A stretch of 64,000 bases of DNA from Lachnospiraceae bacterium (GCA_017463255.1 JAFTPP010000032.1:372001-436000); one strand, 5' to 3'; shown: positions 6,267 to 17,006, counted from the stretch's first letter. Numbers and translations are program-made. Notes: generated by a model not told the origin, from the letters alone.

Positions 6267-8889
6267 CTGCAGCAAGTCTTGCAATCGGCACACGGAATGG
6301 TGAACAAGATACATAGTTAAGTCCTACCTTGTGGCAGAATTCAATTGTACTTGGGTCTCCACCATGCTCACCACAGATACCAAGTTTTAAGTCTTCTCTT
6401 GTAGCACGTCCTTTATTTGCAGCCATTTCTACTAACTGACCAACACCATTCTGGTCAAGTCTTGCAAATGGATCTGATTCATAAATCTTAGATTTATAGT
6501 AATGCTCTAAGAACTTACCTGCATCATCTCTTGAGAAACCGAAGGTCATCTGTGTTAAGTCGTTTGTACCGAATGAGAAGAATTCTGCTTCTTCAGCGAT
6601 TTCGTCAGCAAGAAGTGCTGCACGGGGAATTTCAATCATAGTACCTACTTTGTACTTGATATTTGAATTCTGCTCTTTCTTAACCTGTTCAGCTGTTGCA
6701 ACAACAACATCCTTAACATACTTAAGCTCTTTCTTTTCACCAACAAGCGGAATCATGATTTCAGGAACAATCTTGTAACCTTTTTCACGGTTTACTTCGA
6801 TGGCAGCTTCCATAACAGCTCTTGTCTGCATCTTAGCAATTTCAGGATATGTTACTGCAAGACGACATCCTCTGTGTCCCATCATAGGGTTAAATTCGTG
6901 TAATGAATCACAGATAGATACTACTTCTTCAATAGACATATTCATCATATTAGCAAGTTCTTTGATATCTTTTTTATCTGTAGGTACGAACTCGTGAAGT
7001 GGCGGATCTAAGAAACGGATTGTAACCGGTCTTCCCTCCATAACTTCATAGATGCCTTTAAAGTCAGCTTTCTGGAATGGAATTAACTGATTCAAAGCTT
7101 TTTCACGAACTTCTACGGTTCTTGCTAAGATCATCTGGCGAATCTTAGGAATACGTTCCGGTTCAAAGAACATATGCTCTGTTCTACATAAACCGATACC
7201 TTCTGCACCAAACTTAATTGCATTTGCTGCATCTGCCGGGTTATCTGCGTTAGTTCTAACCTGTAATGTTCTGAACTCATCAGCCCAAGCCATAATTCTT
7301 TCGAAGTTACCGCTGATAGTAGCTTCCTGAGTCTTGATATCACCGTAGTAAATGATACCTGTTGAACCATCAAGTGAAATATGGTCACCCTGGTGAATCT
7401 TTTCTCCACCAAGTTCAAATACTTTCTTTTCTTCATCGATAATGATATCACCACAACCGCTGACACAAGCTGTACCCATACCTCTTGCTACTACTGCTGC
7501 GTGAGATGTCATACCACCACGAACGGTAAGGATACCTTCTGCTGCATGCATACCTTCGATATCTTCCGGTGATGTTTCAAGACGGACAAGAATAACTCTT
7601 GAGCCTTTTTCATGTGCCTTCTTAGCTTCTTCTGCTGTAAAGAATACTTTACCTGCAGCCGCACCCGGTGAAGCAGGAAGACCCTGTCCGATTACTTTTC
7701 CTTCTTTTAATGCCTTAGGATCAAAAGTAGGATGTAATAACTGATCCAATGATTTTGCATCAATTCTTGCGATTGCTTCTTCAGGAGTAATCATTCCTTC
7801 ATCTACTAAATCACATGCAATCTGCATAGCAGCCTGAGCTGTTCTCTTTCCGCTTCTTGTCTGTAAGAAGAATAATTTACCTTCTTCAATGGTAAATTCC
7901 ATATCCTGCATATCGCGATAGTGATTTTCCAGTTTATTAGCAATTTCCATGAACTGAGCATACGATTCAGGCATGTCCTCTTCCAATCTGCTGATTGGCT
8001 GTGGTGTTCTGATACCTGCAACAACGTCTTCACCCTGTGCGTTAATCAAGTACTCACCATAAATCTTATTCTCACCGGTAGATGGGTTACGTGTAAATGC
8101 AACACCTGTACCGGATGTTTCACCCATATTACCGAATACCATTGCCTGTACGTTAACAGCTGTTCCCCAGCTGCCGGGAATATCATTCATTCTACGGTAA
8201 ACAATAGCTCTTTCATTATCCCAAGAACGGAATACTGCTTTTACAGCTTCCATCAACTGTACCTTAGGATCCTGTGGGAAACCTGCTCCCTTTTCTTTTA
8301 AGTAGATTGCTTTAAACTTTTCAGTTACAGCTTTCATATCTTCTGCATCAAGGTCTGTATCAAAAATCTGATCTTTTTCTCCTAAACCAAGAGCAACTTT
8401 TTTGTTCTCTTTGAATTCGTCCAATACTCTTTCAAACTTAGATTTCGGAATTTCCATAACTACGTCTGAGAACATCTGGATAAATCTACGGTATGAGTCG
8501 TAAGCAAAACGTTCATTACCTGTTTTTTTAGCAAAACCTTTTACTGCAACATCAGTAAGACCAAGGTTTAAGATGGTATCCATCATACCCGGCATGGAAG
8601 CTCTTGCTCCCGAACGAACTGATACTAACAGTGGATTGCTGTTATCACCAAATTTCTTACCCTGTTTTTCTTCTAATACTTTAAGAGCATCAAAAATCTG
8701 TTTTTTAATTTCGTCAGATACTTTTTTACCCTTATCGTAATAATCATTACAAGCTTCTGTTGTAACGGTAAAACCTTGTGGAATCGGTAAACCAAGATTA
8801 GTCATTTCTGCAAGGTTGGCACCTTTACCACCTAAAAGGTTTCTCATGTCAGCACTACCTTCTTCAAAGGCATATACCCATTTAGTCAT
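6238..8889 (-). CDS. ppdK: Pyruvate, phosphate dikinase
   Basis: An 883-residue enzyme of the usual PPDK length, interconverting pyruvate, ATP and Pi with PEP, AMP and PPi; in anaerobes it often works in glycolysis or gluconeogenesis. Domains in order: N-terminal ATP-grasp (GGKGANLAEMTNLGLPIPQGFT; SVRSGARASMPGMMDTILNLG), central swivelling domain with the phospho-histidine in GGMTSHAAVVARGMG (about residue 455), and the C-terminal PEP/pyruvate TIM barrel (GFGAEGIGLCRTEHMFF-type segment; CGEHGGDPSTIEF with catalytic Cys). GGAGG precedes the start. Its last codons (QAAIKESK) overlap the repeated core that appears twice more downstream, so this gene is a likely integration target. Confidence 0.98.
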   Translation of the reverse strand: MTKWVYAFEEGSADMRNLLGGKGANLAEMTNLGLPIPQGFTVTTEACNDYYDKGKKVSDEIKKQIFDALKVLEEKQGKKFGDNSNPLLVSVRSGARASMPGMMDTILNLGLTDVAVKGFAKKTGNERFAYDSYRRFIQMFSDVVMEIPKSKFERVLDEFKENKKVALGLGEKDQIFDTDLDAEDMKAVTEKFKAIYLKEKGAGFPQDPKVQLMEAVKAVFRSWDNERAIVYRRMNDIPGSWGTAVNVQAMVFGNMGETSGTGVAFTRNPSTGENKIYGEYLINAQGEDVVAGIRTPQPISRLEEDMPESYAQFMEIANKLENHYRDMQDMEFTIEEGKLFFLQTRSGKRTAQAAMQIACDLVDEGMITPEEAIARIDAKSLDQLLHPTFDPKALKEGKVIGQGLPASPGAAAGKVFFTAEEAKKAHEKGSRVILVRLETSPEDIEGMHAAEGILTVRGGMTSHAAVVARGMGTACVSGCGDIIIDEEKKVFELGGEKIHQGDHISLDGSTGIIYYGDIKTQEATISGNFERIMAWADEFRTLQVRTNADNPADAANAIKFGAEGIGLCRTEHMFFEPERIPKIRQMILARTVEVREKALNQLIPFQKADFKGIYEVMEGRPVTIRFLDPPLHEFVPTDKKDIKELANMMNMSIEEVVSICDSLHEFNPMMGHRGCRLAVTYPEIAKMQTRAVMEAAIEVNREKGYKIVPEIMIPLVGEKKELKYVKDVVVATAEQVKKEQNSNIKYKVGTMIEIPRAALLADEIAEEAEFFSFGTNDLTQMTFGFSRDDAGKFLEHYYKSKIYESDPFARLDQNGVGQLVEMAANKGRATREDLKLGICGEHGGDPSTIEFCHKVGLNYVSCSPFRVPIARLAAAQAAIKESK

Positions 8890-9039
8890 ATGTATCCTCC
8901 ATTTCCAATATTTTGTAATACATAATTCTTATGCCCATTTTTTTGGCATATTAATCATCTTCCACTATTATAGCATTTGTTTACTTAACATGCACGCAAA
9001 ATCTGCAAAAAAAATACAATTGTCCGTTTGTACAAAAAG

Positions 9040-9062
9040 AATCCGCCACATTTGTGACGGAC
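9040..9062 (-). terminator. glyS terminator
   Basis: Minus strand: 8-bp stem TCCGTCAC / GTGGCGGA (one G-U pair) with an AAAT loop, then TTCTTTTTG, about 20 nt past the glyS stop. Confidence 0.75.
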
Positions 9063-9081
9063 TCCTATCAATTTCATAAAA

Positions 9082-10470
9082 TTAGAATGTGAATTTGTCT
9101 GCAAAATATGCATCAAGCTCAGCAATCGGAACACGAACCTGTTCCATAGAATCACGGAAACGGATGGTAACTGCCTGATCGTTTTCTGATTCAAAGTCAT
9201 AAGTAATACAGAATGGTGTACCAATTTCATCCTGTCTTCTGTATCTCTTACCAATGTTACCTCTGTCATCGAATTCACAGTTATACTTCTTGCTAAGTTC
9301 AAAGAAAATCTTTTCTGCAGGCTCACTTAATTTCTTTGATAAAGGAAGCACACCAATCTTAACCGGTGCAAGTGCAGGATGGAAATGAAGTACTGTTCTT
9401 ACATCACCTTCTGCAATTTCTTCTTCATCATAAGCTGCGCAAAGGAAAGCAAGTACCACACGGTCAGCACCAAGGGAAGGTTCAACAACGTACGGAACAT
9501 ATTTTATGCCTTTTTCATCATCAAAGTATGACATATCAACCTTAGATACATTCTGATGCTGTGTTAAGTCATAGTCTGTACGGTCAGCGATACCCCATAA
9601 TTCTCCCCAACCGAATGGGAATAAGAATTCAATATCTGTTGTAGCTTTTGAATAGAATGAAAGTTCTTCCGCATCATGGTCACGTACTCTCATCTCTTCT
9701 TCTTTCATACCAAGAGATTTTAACCAATCAATACAGAACTGTTTCCAGTATGCAAACCATTCTAAGTCTGTATCAGGCTCACAGAAGAATTCGAGTTCCA
9801 TCTGTTCAAATTCTCTTGTACGGAATGTAAAGTTACCCGGTGTAATTTCGTTACGGAATGATTTACCAATCTGTCCGATACCAAATGGGATTTTCTTACG
9901 GCTTGTTCTCTGTACATTTTTAAAGTTAACAAAGATACCCTGTGCTGTTTCAGGTCTTAAGTATACTGTATTCTTAGCATCTTCCGTTACACCCTGGAAG
10001 GTCTTGAACATTAAGTTGAACTGACGGATATCAGTAAAGTTATGTTTGCCGCAAGTAGGACATGGAACATTATTATCTTCGATGAAGGCTTTCATCTTTG
10101 CATTGTCCCAACCATCAACACTGCCATCTAAAGTAATGCCTTTTTCAGCCGCATAGTCTTCGATAATCTTATCTGCACGGAAACGTTCATGACATTCTTT
10201 ACAATCCATTAAAGGATCTGAGAAGCCACCTAAGTGACCGCTCGCTACCCATGTCTGCGGATTCATTAAGATTGCACAGTCAACACCAACATTGTACTGG
10301 TTTTCCATAACGAATTTCTGCCACCATGCTTTTTTTACATTGTTCTTAAGTTCTACACCGAGATTACCGTAATCCCATGTGTTTGCAAGTCCACCGTAGA
10401 TTTCAGAACCCGGATATACGAATCCTCTGGCTTTTGCCAATGCTACGATTTTTTCCATTGTCTTTTCCAT
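9082..10470 (-). CDS. glyS: Glycyl-tRNA synthetase, dimeric class II type
   Basis: About 462 residues. It charges tRNA-Gly and is the single-chain archaeal/eukaryal-like form common in Firmicutes. Motif 2 is in [20 protein letters not shown] and motif 3 in [14 protein letters not shown]; a CxxC (CKECHERF, then CPTCGKHNF) marks the zinc-binding insert. The C-terminal anticodon domain includes the [17 protein letters not shown]-type block. I place the start at 10470 because GAGGTG sits 7 nt upstream, whereas the in-frame ATG at 10488 lacks a site. The lipoprotein gene ends immediately upstream. Confidence 0.97.
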   Translation of the reverse strand: MEKTMEKIVALAKARGFVYPGSEIYGGLANTWDYGNLGVELKNNVKKAWWQKFVMENQYNVGVDCAILMNPQTWVASGHLGGFSDPLMDCKECHERFRADKIIEDYAAEKGITLDGSVDGWDNAKMKAFIEDNNVPCPTCGKHNFTDIRQFNLMFKTFQGVTEDAKNTVYLRPETAQGIFVNFKNVQRTSRKKIPFGIGQIGKSFRNEITPGNFTFRTREFEQMELEFFCEPDTDLEWFAYWKQFCIDWLKSLGMKEEEMRVRDHDAEELSFYSKATTDIEFLFPFGWGELWGIADRTDYDLTQHQNVSKVDMSYFDDEKGIKYVPYVVEPSLGADRVVLAFLCAAYDEEEIAEGDVRTVLHFHPALAPVKIGVLPLSKKLSEPAEKIFFELSKKYNCEFDDRGNIGKRYRRQDEIGTPFCITYDFESENDQAVTIRFRDSMEQVRVPIAELDAYFADKFTF

Positions 10471-10488
10471 TGTGTACACCTCATTCAT

Positions 10489-11061
10489 TTATTCATATAT
10501 CACATAACCATAAGTGCCTTCTCTTATGGCTGCGCAATGATCGTTAATTAACTCAATGCCCTCTGAAAAAAAGAGAATATTGCCATCTATCTTAAGTTCA
10601 TGCCCCGACTCCCAGATGCATATTTTTTCATCCTGCATCCCCGGCAGTTTAAGAACAGATACTTCACTTCCGTCTTTTACCGAATATAATTGTAAGGAAA
10701 ACTCATATCCTTCTAAAACAGCGTCACCAAAGGTTCCAACGTAGAATATCTCCCGGTTAAACTGTTCATAGTCTTTTGACGACCCATAACTAAGACTTAC
10801 TCTTGCAACATCATCTTCCACCGAAAACCCGTCCAAAGATACCTGACCGCCTGATACATCAATTTCCGATTGAATCAAAGACTTTAATTCCTCTTTATCA
10901 TAGACTGTTTCATCAAAGGCCTCAACAATGTATTCATGAATGCTTTCGTTTTCTTTCAATACGATGGTTGATACATCATACGCCTTCTCTTTTGTCCGAC
11001 CACATGAGGTAAGTGATATTGTAATCACCGCACCTGCAAAAATCAGACTACATCTACGCAT
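10489..11061 (-). CDS. Hypothetical lipoprotein
   Basis: 190 residues with a type II signal peptide (MRRCSLIFAGAVITISLTSC, lipobox Cys at residue 20), hence probably anchored to the outer face of the membrane. The rest is a beta-rich domain with no family I recognise: acidic first half (YDKEELKSLIQSEIDVSGG), then WESGHELKIDGNILFFSEG near the C-terminus. It lies directly upstream of glyS and downstream of recO, all on minus, but there is no functional link beyond position. Confidence 0.7.
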   Translation of the reverse strand: MRRCSLIFAGAVITISLTSCGRTKEKAYDVSTIVLKENESIHEYIVEAFDETVYDKEELKSLIQSEIDVSGGQVSLDGFSVEDDVARVSLSYGSSKDYEQFNREIFYVGTFGDAVLEGYEFSLQLYSVKDGSEVSVLKLPGMQDEKICIWESGHELKIDGNILFFSEGIELINDHCAAIREGTYGYVIYE

Positions 11062-11133
11062 ATATCGGTTCTCTTTCTTCTATTTGACATTTTCACATCA
11101 TTATATAAGATATCTTTCACATTTTCAACTGAT

Positions 11134-11784
11134 TTATAACATTTCTTCCAGCACTTGTAAGCTTTTTAGCTTTCTGTCGATTAGTCTGTTCATATAAAAA
11201 TGACTGATATCCTTTAATTGGGCCAAAACCTGCCCATTTACGGTAAATGTATAGAGTTTTTCTATACTGCTGTCCATGATATACTGAATGGAATACGCCG
11301 TGGACTCTAATAAACCTTCCCATTGGGGAATCCCCGGAAATTCACCGTTAATCACAAGGGATTTCATCTCAAATATGTATCTTATAAGTTCATTGGAAAG
11401 GGAAGGCAGACATAAAGCTCTCATCGTCTGGTATAAGAGTTTTAACATCTTTACTTCATCGTTATTCTCTCTGGTATAATAATCCGTCAGTTCCAAAAAA
11501 TACATACCGTAATAAGCCGCAATAAAATCATTCCTAAGTTCTTCAAAATAGTTCGATATAGATGCATCCAAAACAGTATAAGAATTCTTACCTACATACA
11601 ATTTAAACTCACCAAAAGAAAAAGGATTGGTTGCCGCCACTAATCTGCTGTTGGGGCGTCTTGCCCCTTTTGCAAATGCGGTAATCTTTCCTCTTTCTTT
11701 GGTCAGTATGGTTACATGTCTGTCATATTCACCCACGGGCAATGTCTTTATGACCATTCCCGTCATCATTACATAATCCTGCAC
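11134..11784 (-). CDS. recO: DNA repair protein RecO
   Basis: A 216-residue RecO, which helps RecR load RecA on SSB-coated DNA in recombinational repair. The N-terminal OB domain has TGMVIKTLPVGEYDRHVTIL and the strongly conserved AKGARRPNSRL, NPFSFGEFKLY. The helical C-terminal part is shorter than in B. subtilis, and no CxxC zinc-binding cysteines are visible. The start is a GTG with AGGAAG six bases upstream, matching relatives that begin a few residues before TGMV. It overlaps the yqzL-like gene by 56 bp, suggesting translational coupling, in the common era-yqzL-recO order. Confidence 0.93.
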   Translation of the reverse strand: MQDYVMMTGMVIKTLPVGEYDRHVTILTKERGKITAFAKGARRPNSRLVAATNPFSFGEFKLYVGKNSYTVLDASISNYFEELRNDFIAAYYGMYFLELTDYYTRENNDEVKMLKLLYQTMRALCLPSLSNELIRYIFEMKSLVINGEFPGIPQWEGLLESTAYSIQYIMDSSIEKLYTFTVNGQVLAQLKDISHFYMNRLIDRKLKSLQVLEEML

Positions 11785-11920
11785 TGTCTGCTTCCTTTTG
11801 ATACGTCTTAAGTATGTTCTTTCCTACGAACGTTTCATTTCTGCTTTCTGCCTTAAATCTGAGATAATCCTCAACTGCTCCGGATGTACAAAAACGTTCC
11901 CAGTAACTTGTTTCTTTCAT
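11729..11920 (-). CDS. YqzL-like small protein
   Basis: 63 residues from the ATG at 11920 (AGGGGG upstream). The first 25 residues, MKETSYWERFCTSGAVEDYL then RFK, match the YqzL pattern W-F--TG-v--YL-fK. The rest is longer than the roughly 45-residue B. subtilis protein and runs into recO. YqzL is of unknown function but sits between era and recO in many Firmicutes, as here, which supports the call. The C-terminal 19 codons overlap recO out of frame. Confidence 0.6.
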   Translation of the reverse strand: MKETSYWERFCTSGAVEDYLRFKAESRNETFVGKNILKTYQKEADSAGLCNDDGNGHKDIARG

Positions 11921-11989
11921 CGTTTGACTGCCCCCTAGGTTAATTACCAATTGCTTTGTTTGATTCTAGGGTATGCAGTTTCATGATTT

Positions 11990-12892
11990 CTATACTTCCC
12001 TATCGTTATGATATCCGAAATTTTTTAACATAAAATCACTGTCCCGCCAATCCTTCTTTACTTTAACCCATAACTGAAGATTAACCTGCATTTCAAGCAA
12101 TTCTTCAATCTCTTTTCTGGCTAAAGTTCCGATTTTTTTGAGCATGGAACCTTGTTTACCAATAATTATTCCTTTATGGGAATCCCGTTCGCATACAATG
12201 GTAGCATCAATATTGACAATCTTTTTGGTAAACTTCATGCTGTCAATTGCGACTGCTATTCCATGTGGGATTTCATCTTCTAAGGAACGTAATGCCTTCT
12301 CTCTTATCAGTTCCGCCACAATCTGTCGTTCCGGTTGGTCTGTAATGGTATCCTCATCATAAAAAGCAGGACCATAAGGAAGATATTTAAAAATACACTT
12401 CATAAGTTCTTTCGTGTTATCTCCCTTAGCAGCACTAACAGGTACAATTTCTGCAAAATCAAGTTCTTTACGGTAAGTATCAATATATTCAAAGACCTGT
12501 TCTTTTTTTACGGTATCAATCTTATTAATTACAAGAATAACAGGTGTCTTTGTATTTTTTAATTTATCAATAATATGGCGTTCGCCTGCACCGATATAAT
12601 TGGTAGGCTCCACAAGCCACAGAATCACATCTACTTCATTTAAGGTGTTTTCTGCAACACCAACCATGTAATCACCAAGCTTATTCTTGGCTTTATGGAT
12701 GCCCGGCGTATCTAAGAAGACAATCTGCCCCTGTTCATCCGTATATACTGTCTGAATCTTATTTCTGGTAGTCTGTGGTTTGTTTGACGTAATTGCAATC
12801 TTCTGTCCGATTAAGCGGTTCATTAATGTGGATTTCCCCACATTTGGTCTGCCAATCAGAGTTGCAAATCCCGACTTATAATTGTCCGCCAT
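11990..12892 (-). CDS. era: GTPase Era
   Basis: 300 residues, full length. GTPase motifs: G1 GRPNVGKST, switch region KPQTTRNKI, G3 DTPGIHKAK, G4 NKID and G5 SAAKG. It ends in a KH RNA-binding domain (HKGIIIGKQGSMLKKIG, about residue 240). Era binds 16S rRNA and assists 30S subunit assembly at the membrane. The start overlaps the end of the upstream DUF4349 lipoprotein gene by 17 bp, so the two may be translated in a coupled way. Confidence 0.98.
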   Translation of the reverse strand: MADNYKSGFATLIGRPNVGKSTLMNRLIGQKIAITSNKPQTTRNKIQTVYTDEQGQIVFLDTPGIHKAKNKLGDYMVGVAENTLNEVDVILWLVEPTNYIGAGERHIIDKLKNTKTPVILVINKIDTVKKEQVFEYIDTYRKELDFAEIVPVSAAKGDNTKELMKCIFKYLPYGPAFYDEDTITDQPERQIVAELIREKALRSLEDEIPHGIAVAIDSMKFTKKIVNIDATIVCERDSHKGIIIGKQGSMLKKIGTLARKEIEELLEMQVNLQLWVKVKKDWRDSDFMLKNFGYHNDREV

Positions 12893-13922
12893 GCTGTTCC
12901 TCCGTTTGAATCATCATCTTTATATTCTTTTTCTTATTTTTCTTAATTAAGACTACAATAATTACAGTAGGAATTGCAAGTACAACAAACCATAATACAA
13001 GGTATGGGATGGAAATAATAAAGGATACCGCCATATCCACAAACCACTCTTTGATATCTTGGATACTTTCTTTGAATCCTGTAACAATTTTATCCGTTGT
13101 GGTCTGTTCCTTGGTAATAACCGGAGTATACCGCATAACCTCGCTAATGGTAAGTGTAACCGTGCTGTAATTTACTTTGTTGTCATAAGTTCTTAATTGA
13201 GATTCCAAGCTGTCAATCTCATATCTTAAATCTGATAATCTGCTTTCAAGGGCAATAATCGTTTCAATGGTATCAGCCTGTGCCAAAAGATTCAAAATGC
13301 TGTCGTACTCAACCTGTAATGCTTCCTTACGGCTTTCTGTATCCACGTAATTTAATGTGACATCGCGTACTGACTGGCTTCTGCTTAATACATTGGTTTC
13401 CTCTTCCACCATAGTAACAAAGCTCTTTAAATCCGTAGCAGGAATTCTGACAGTATAATAAGCTCTTTGTAACTTGGTCTCAACGCCGTATTCATATGTA
13501 TAGTAATAGCTGGTATTCATGCTTTCCACATATCCGCTTAACTGAGTCACCTTATCTTCCACATTCTTAATCATATCGTCAAAATGCTCGGTTTCTACTT
13601 GCAAATCAACGTTCGTAATTAATTTTCTGGTAGGGTCAGATACATTGCTTAATGCGGTGCTGTCACCGATTTGGGTATCTTCCATTTCCGGTGCATAGCT
13701 TTCTTCCATGGCATCTTCCGTTACCACTTCTTCATAGTCATACCAAAACTTACTGTCACTCGCACCTGTATTCACGTCAGTGGCATAATATCCCTCATCA
13801 CTCCACATGTCTTTTACAGACTCTGAGTAAGCATCCTCCTTGGCGCCACATCCCATAAGTCCTAACACAAAACTGATGGTGCCCGCTAATACAATCCCTT
13901 TTTTAAACAATCTCTTTTTCAT
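12876..13922 (-). CDS. DUF4349 membrane-anchored lipoprotein
   Basis: 348 residues. A signal peptide ends in the lipobox GLMGC (Cys about residue 25). The DUF4349 domain (KLITNVDLQVETEHFDDM through NKVNYSTVTLTISEV) includes a coiled-coil stretch (EALQVEYDSILNLLAQADT onward), followed by one transmembrane helix near residue 310 and a lysine-rich tail. The protein is therefore tethered at both ends. Function in the family is unknown; an envelope or mechanosensing role is sometimes suggested. It lies upstream of era. Confidence 0.85.
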   Translation of the reverse strand: MKKRLFKKGIVLAGTISFVLGLMGCGAKEDAYSESVKDMWSDEGYYATDVNTGASDSKFWYDYEEVVTEDAMEESYAPEMEDTQIGDSTALSNVSDPTRKLITNVDLQVETEHFDDMIKNVEDKVTQLSGYVESMNTSYYYTYEYGVETKLQRAYYTVRIPATDLKSFVTMVEEETNVLSRSQSVRDVTLNYVDTESRKEALQVEYDSILNLLAQADTIETIIALESRLSDLRYEIDSLESQLRTYDNKVNYSTVTLTISEVMRYTPVITKEQTTTDKIVTGFKESIQDIKEWFVDMAVSFIISIPYLVLWFVVLAIPTVIIVVLIKKNKKKNIKMMIQTEEQHGGQL

Positions 13923-13998
13923 TTTTCTTCCTCCTTTTCAAAGCTTTATAGTTGCTTCTATAATAGCTACGAAAAGGAGGCATCATATTTATGGTAAA

Positions 13999-16920
13999 TT
14001 AATGAAAAAGACTTTCAACATTCATAAACAATTCTGAATTGTTCTTAATATTATCTTCATTACCCACTACACAGATACATTCATCTGATATAAAAGCTTC
14101 AATATATTTTGAAAGCTCATGCAGGTTATCTAACGTCAAATCAAGGACTTCGTCTCTTTCCCTTTGGAAATCCTCATTTGTTACATTACTTAAATATGCC
14201 GCAAGACTTCTGGCGCCTTCATGAGGCGGATTTAACGGTGTATCCAAATCGCTGATGGCACCGATAATATATTTTGTCATCTCACGTTCATCCACATTTA
14301 AATTCTTAACATACTCTGCCGCTTTTTCAAACACATCAATGGTTCTTGTAAGATTCGGATCACGATACGACACAAAATAGCAATCACCGGACACCCGATA
14401 ATTACTCATGCATCCGTAAGCACCGCCCTGAACACGAACCTGTTCCCACAAATAGTTATAACCCATGAGAACCTTTAACACCAATAAGGCCCCCGTATAA
14501 GGCAATCCATGTTTCACAAAGTTACCGGCACGGCAAACATACTGAATCTGTGCTGAAGTGGTAAGTCCTTCGTTCTTTTTTTCAGGTGTCAGATGAAGCA
14601 AACCGCACGCATCCTGTCCTGACGGAAGTTTTTCATAGAATGCAGGGAATTCTTTTTCTAAGATTCCATATCCTTCTTCATCCGCAGTAATATCTGCCAT
14701 CAGATGTTCTTTTGTAAAAATAAAATCTGCAGTTTCTTTTAATTTCTGACACACTTCTTCTTTACGGTTTTCCCAGTCTTTTTCAAGAGATTCTAAAAAT
14801 CTAAAGAATTCAAGGCCGTTAATATACTCACCAATCATCACTACTTCTGACTGATAAGACAAAGCTCTGGCTGCAGCAAGGGAATGACCGGAAGAAGTCA
14901 TCTGTGCCTGCAATCTTGATTTATTTTCCGACACAAGCTCTAACAGACGCTTTGTATCATCTAATTTTGAGTTTAAAGCCATCTCCTGCATTAATTCTAA
15001 TGCTTTTCCGGTATTAGAGTAAAATGACTTTGCTTTTAACTCATAAGTAATCTTATATTCATCAAAATTCACTCTGTTACGGTAAGTATTGATAATGGAC
15101 TCAATTCCGCCTGTATGGGTATTGATTTCGTTAAATAAATCCCCATAGCTGTATTTTTCCGTATCCACAAGCCCCATAACTGACTTTAACAGACCCAGAT
15201 AAGGCAATAATTTTTCCGGCAAATGAGAAATATCAAATATCATTCTCACGTAATTAATTCCATTGGTAAAAATAGGATGGAATAATACTTTTGTATCTTG
15301 AATATTTCTTACTTCATTCTTAAGTGGCTCTGCATTTTTGGTCAAATCCTCCCTTGCGAGAAGGGGAATCTTAGCTAAATCTTCAGGTGAGCTTTCTTCC
15401 TGTTGATACTCTTTTAACTCTTTGGTCTTATGAACAATGGCTGCAATCTCCTCTTTAGAAAGCTTTGCTTTATATTCTGCAAGCTCTTTACGGAGTTTTT
15501 CTTCTTTTTTTGCAGTAAGTCCTTTTTCGGGAACTACCGTCAAAATAGTCTTATGGGTATTGTTTAAAAAATACTTTTCGATTAATGCTTCATAATAACC
15601 GGTTCCTAATTTTTCACGGAGTCTTTTAAAAGTATCATTAGCCTCAATATGGATAAATGGTTTATTTTCATCATAAAGCCAGCTGTCCAAAGCCTGTAAC
15701 CCATACATTAATCCTTTCGGATAAGAACCATAATCTGATTCACGGTACTTAAACTCATAATAATTAAGGGCAGCTTCCAGAGATTTTTGGTTGATACCGT
15801 TCTTACATAAAGAAGTCAATTCTTCTTCCACAATCTGAACGAATCTTTCTTCATCCTCTTCATTACAGTTTTTTGCCACAATACTAAAGTATGGCTGGGC
15901 TATGCCGTTTTCATAAAAGCCGTAAACCTCAGTTCCGATACCTTCATCTACCAAACGCTGTTTTAAGGGTGCCCCCGGTGCAGAGATAATGGCATAATCA
16001 AGCAACTGGAATGCTGTATAATAATCTCTGTTTAGGCTATCTTCAATCACAGTATTATAAGAAAAATAAGTACTTTCTTCCAAAGACTCTTCTTCGGAAA
16101 TCGGATATGATTTTTTCACTTTACGGATTGCATCAAATGCCTTTTGTTTTTTTACAGTGGAATCGATTGTAAGAGCATCAAAAGATGACAGATAGTGCTC
16201 ATCTATCCACATAAGTTTTTCTGCCATATCCATATTACCGTAGAGGTAAATATAACTGTTGGAAGGATGATAGTATCTTCCGTGGAAATCAAGGAACTGC
16301 TCATAAGTAAGCTTAGGAATCACATCAGGATCACCTCCTGATTCCACACCATAAGTAACGTCGGGATAAAGGGAATTCATAATCTCTCTTTCAAACACTC
16401 CGTCCGGTGAAGAAAAAGCTCCTTTCATCTCGTTATATACAACACCATTCAATGTAAGCTCAGAGTCCTCTGACTCCATTTCGTAGTGCCAGCCTTCCTG
16501 TAAGAATATCTTCTCTTCCCGATAAATATTGGGATAGAAAACCGCATCCAGATACACATGCATCAAATTCTGAAAATCCTTATCATTGCAGCTTGCCACA
16601 GGATATACTGTCTTATCCGGATAAGTCATAGCATTTAAAAAAGTATTCAGACTTCCCTTTACAAGCTCAACAAACGGGTCCTTTACTGGAAACTCTTTTG
16701 AACCGCATAAAACCGTGTGCTCTACAATGTGTGCCACACCGGTAGAATCTTCCGGCGGAGTTCTGAAACCGATATAAAACACCTTATTCTTATCATCATT
16801 ACTTAAAAGTGCAAGCCTTGCCCCTGTTTTTTTATGCTTTACAAGATAGCTTACGGAATTCAGGTCCTTAATCTCTCTTTTTTCAAGAACCTCATAAGCC
16901 GCTAAATCTTCTACTCTCAT
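13999..16920 (-). CDS. M16C zinc metallopeptidase (presequence-protease/HypA type)
   Basis: About 973 residues from the ATG at 16920 (GGAGAGG just upstream; the longer frame to 16971 lacks a site). The inverted zinc motif HxxEH is present as HIVEHTVLCGS near residue 70, with the downstream Glu region (NAMTYPDKTVYPVAS). Length and layout match the single-chain M16C insulinase family (Cym1/PreP, Clostridium HypA), which clamps and degrades short unfolded peptides. There is no signal peptide, so it is cytosolic. It stands alone between bioY and the DUF4349 gene. Confidence 0.93.
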   Translation of the reverse strand: MRVEDLAAYEVLEKREIKDLNSVSYLVKHKKTGARLALLSNDDKNKVFYIGFRTPPEDSTGVAHIVEHTVLCGSKEFPVKDPFVELVKGSLNTFLNAMTYPDKTVYPVASCNDKDFQNLMHVYLDAVFYPNIYREEKIFLQEGWHYEMESEDSELTLNGVVYNEMKGAFSSPDGVFEREIMNSLYPDVTYGVESGGDPDVIPKLTYEQFLDFHGRYYHPSNSYIYLYGNMDMAEKLMWIDEHYLSSFDALTIDSTVKKQKAFDAIRKVKKSYPISEEESLEESTYFSYNTVIEDSLNRDYYTAFQLLDYAIISAPGAPLKQRLVDEGIGTEVYGFYENGIAQPYFSIVAKNCNEEDEERFVQIVEEELTSLCKNGINQKSLEAALNYYEFKYRESDYGSYPKGLMYGLQALDSWLYDENKPFIHIEANDTFKRLREKLGTGYYEALIEKYFLNNTHKTILTVVPEKGLTAKKEEKLRKELAEYKAKLSKEEIAAIVHKTKELKEYQQEESSPEDLAKIPLLAREDLTKNAEPLKNEVRNIQDTKVLFHPIFTNGINYVRMIFDISHLPEKLLPYLGLLKSVMGLVDTEKYSYGDLFNEINTHTGGIESIINTYRNRVNFDEYKITYELKAKSFYSNTGKALELMQEMALNSKLDDTKRLLELVSENKSRLQAQMTSSGHSLAAARALSYQSEVVMIGEYINGLEFFRFLESLEKDWENRKEEVCQKLKETADFIFTKEHLMADITADEEGYGILEKEFPAFYEKLPSGQDACGLLHLTPEKKNEGLTTSAQIQYVCRAGNFVKHGLPYTGALLVLKVLMGYNYLWEQVRVQGGAYGCMSNYRVSGDCYFVSYRDPNLTRTIDVFEKAAEYVKNLNVDEREMTKYIIGAISDLDTPLNPPHEGARSLAAYLSNVTNEDFQRERDEVLDLTLDNLHELSKYIEAFISDECICVVGNEDNIKNNSELFMNVESLFH

Positions 16921-17006
16921 TCTTACCTCTCCTTTGATAACAATATTATTCACAGTATGTACTAAGTTCATTCTAATTACACAATCGTATATAGGACATT
17001 CTTAAG

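Noticed and set aside
7826-7838. ATAGCAGCCTGAG inside ppdK, 12 of 13 matches to the att-like core
   Set aside because: It encodes AQAAM in frame within the enzyme and arises from similar codons; no stop, inverted repeat or terminator follows.
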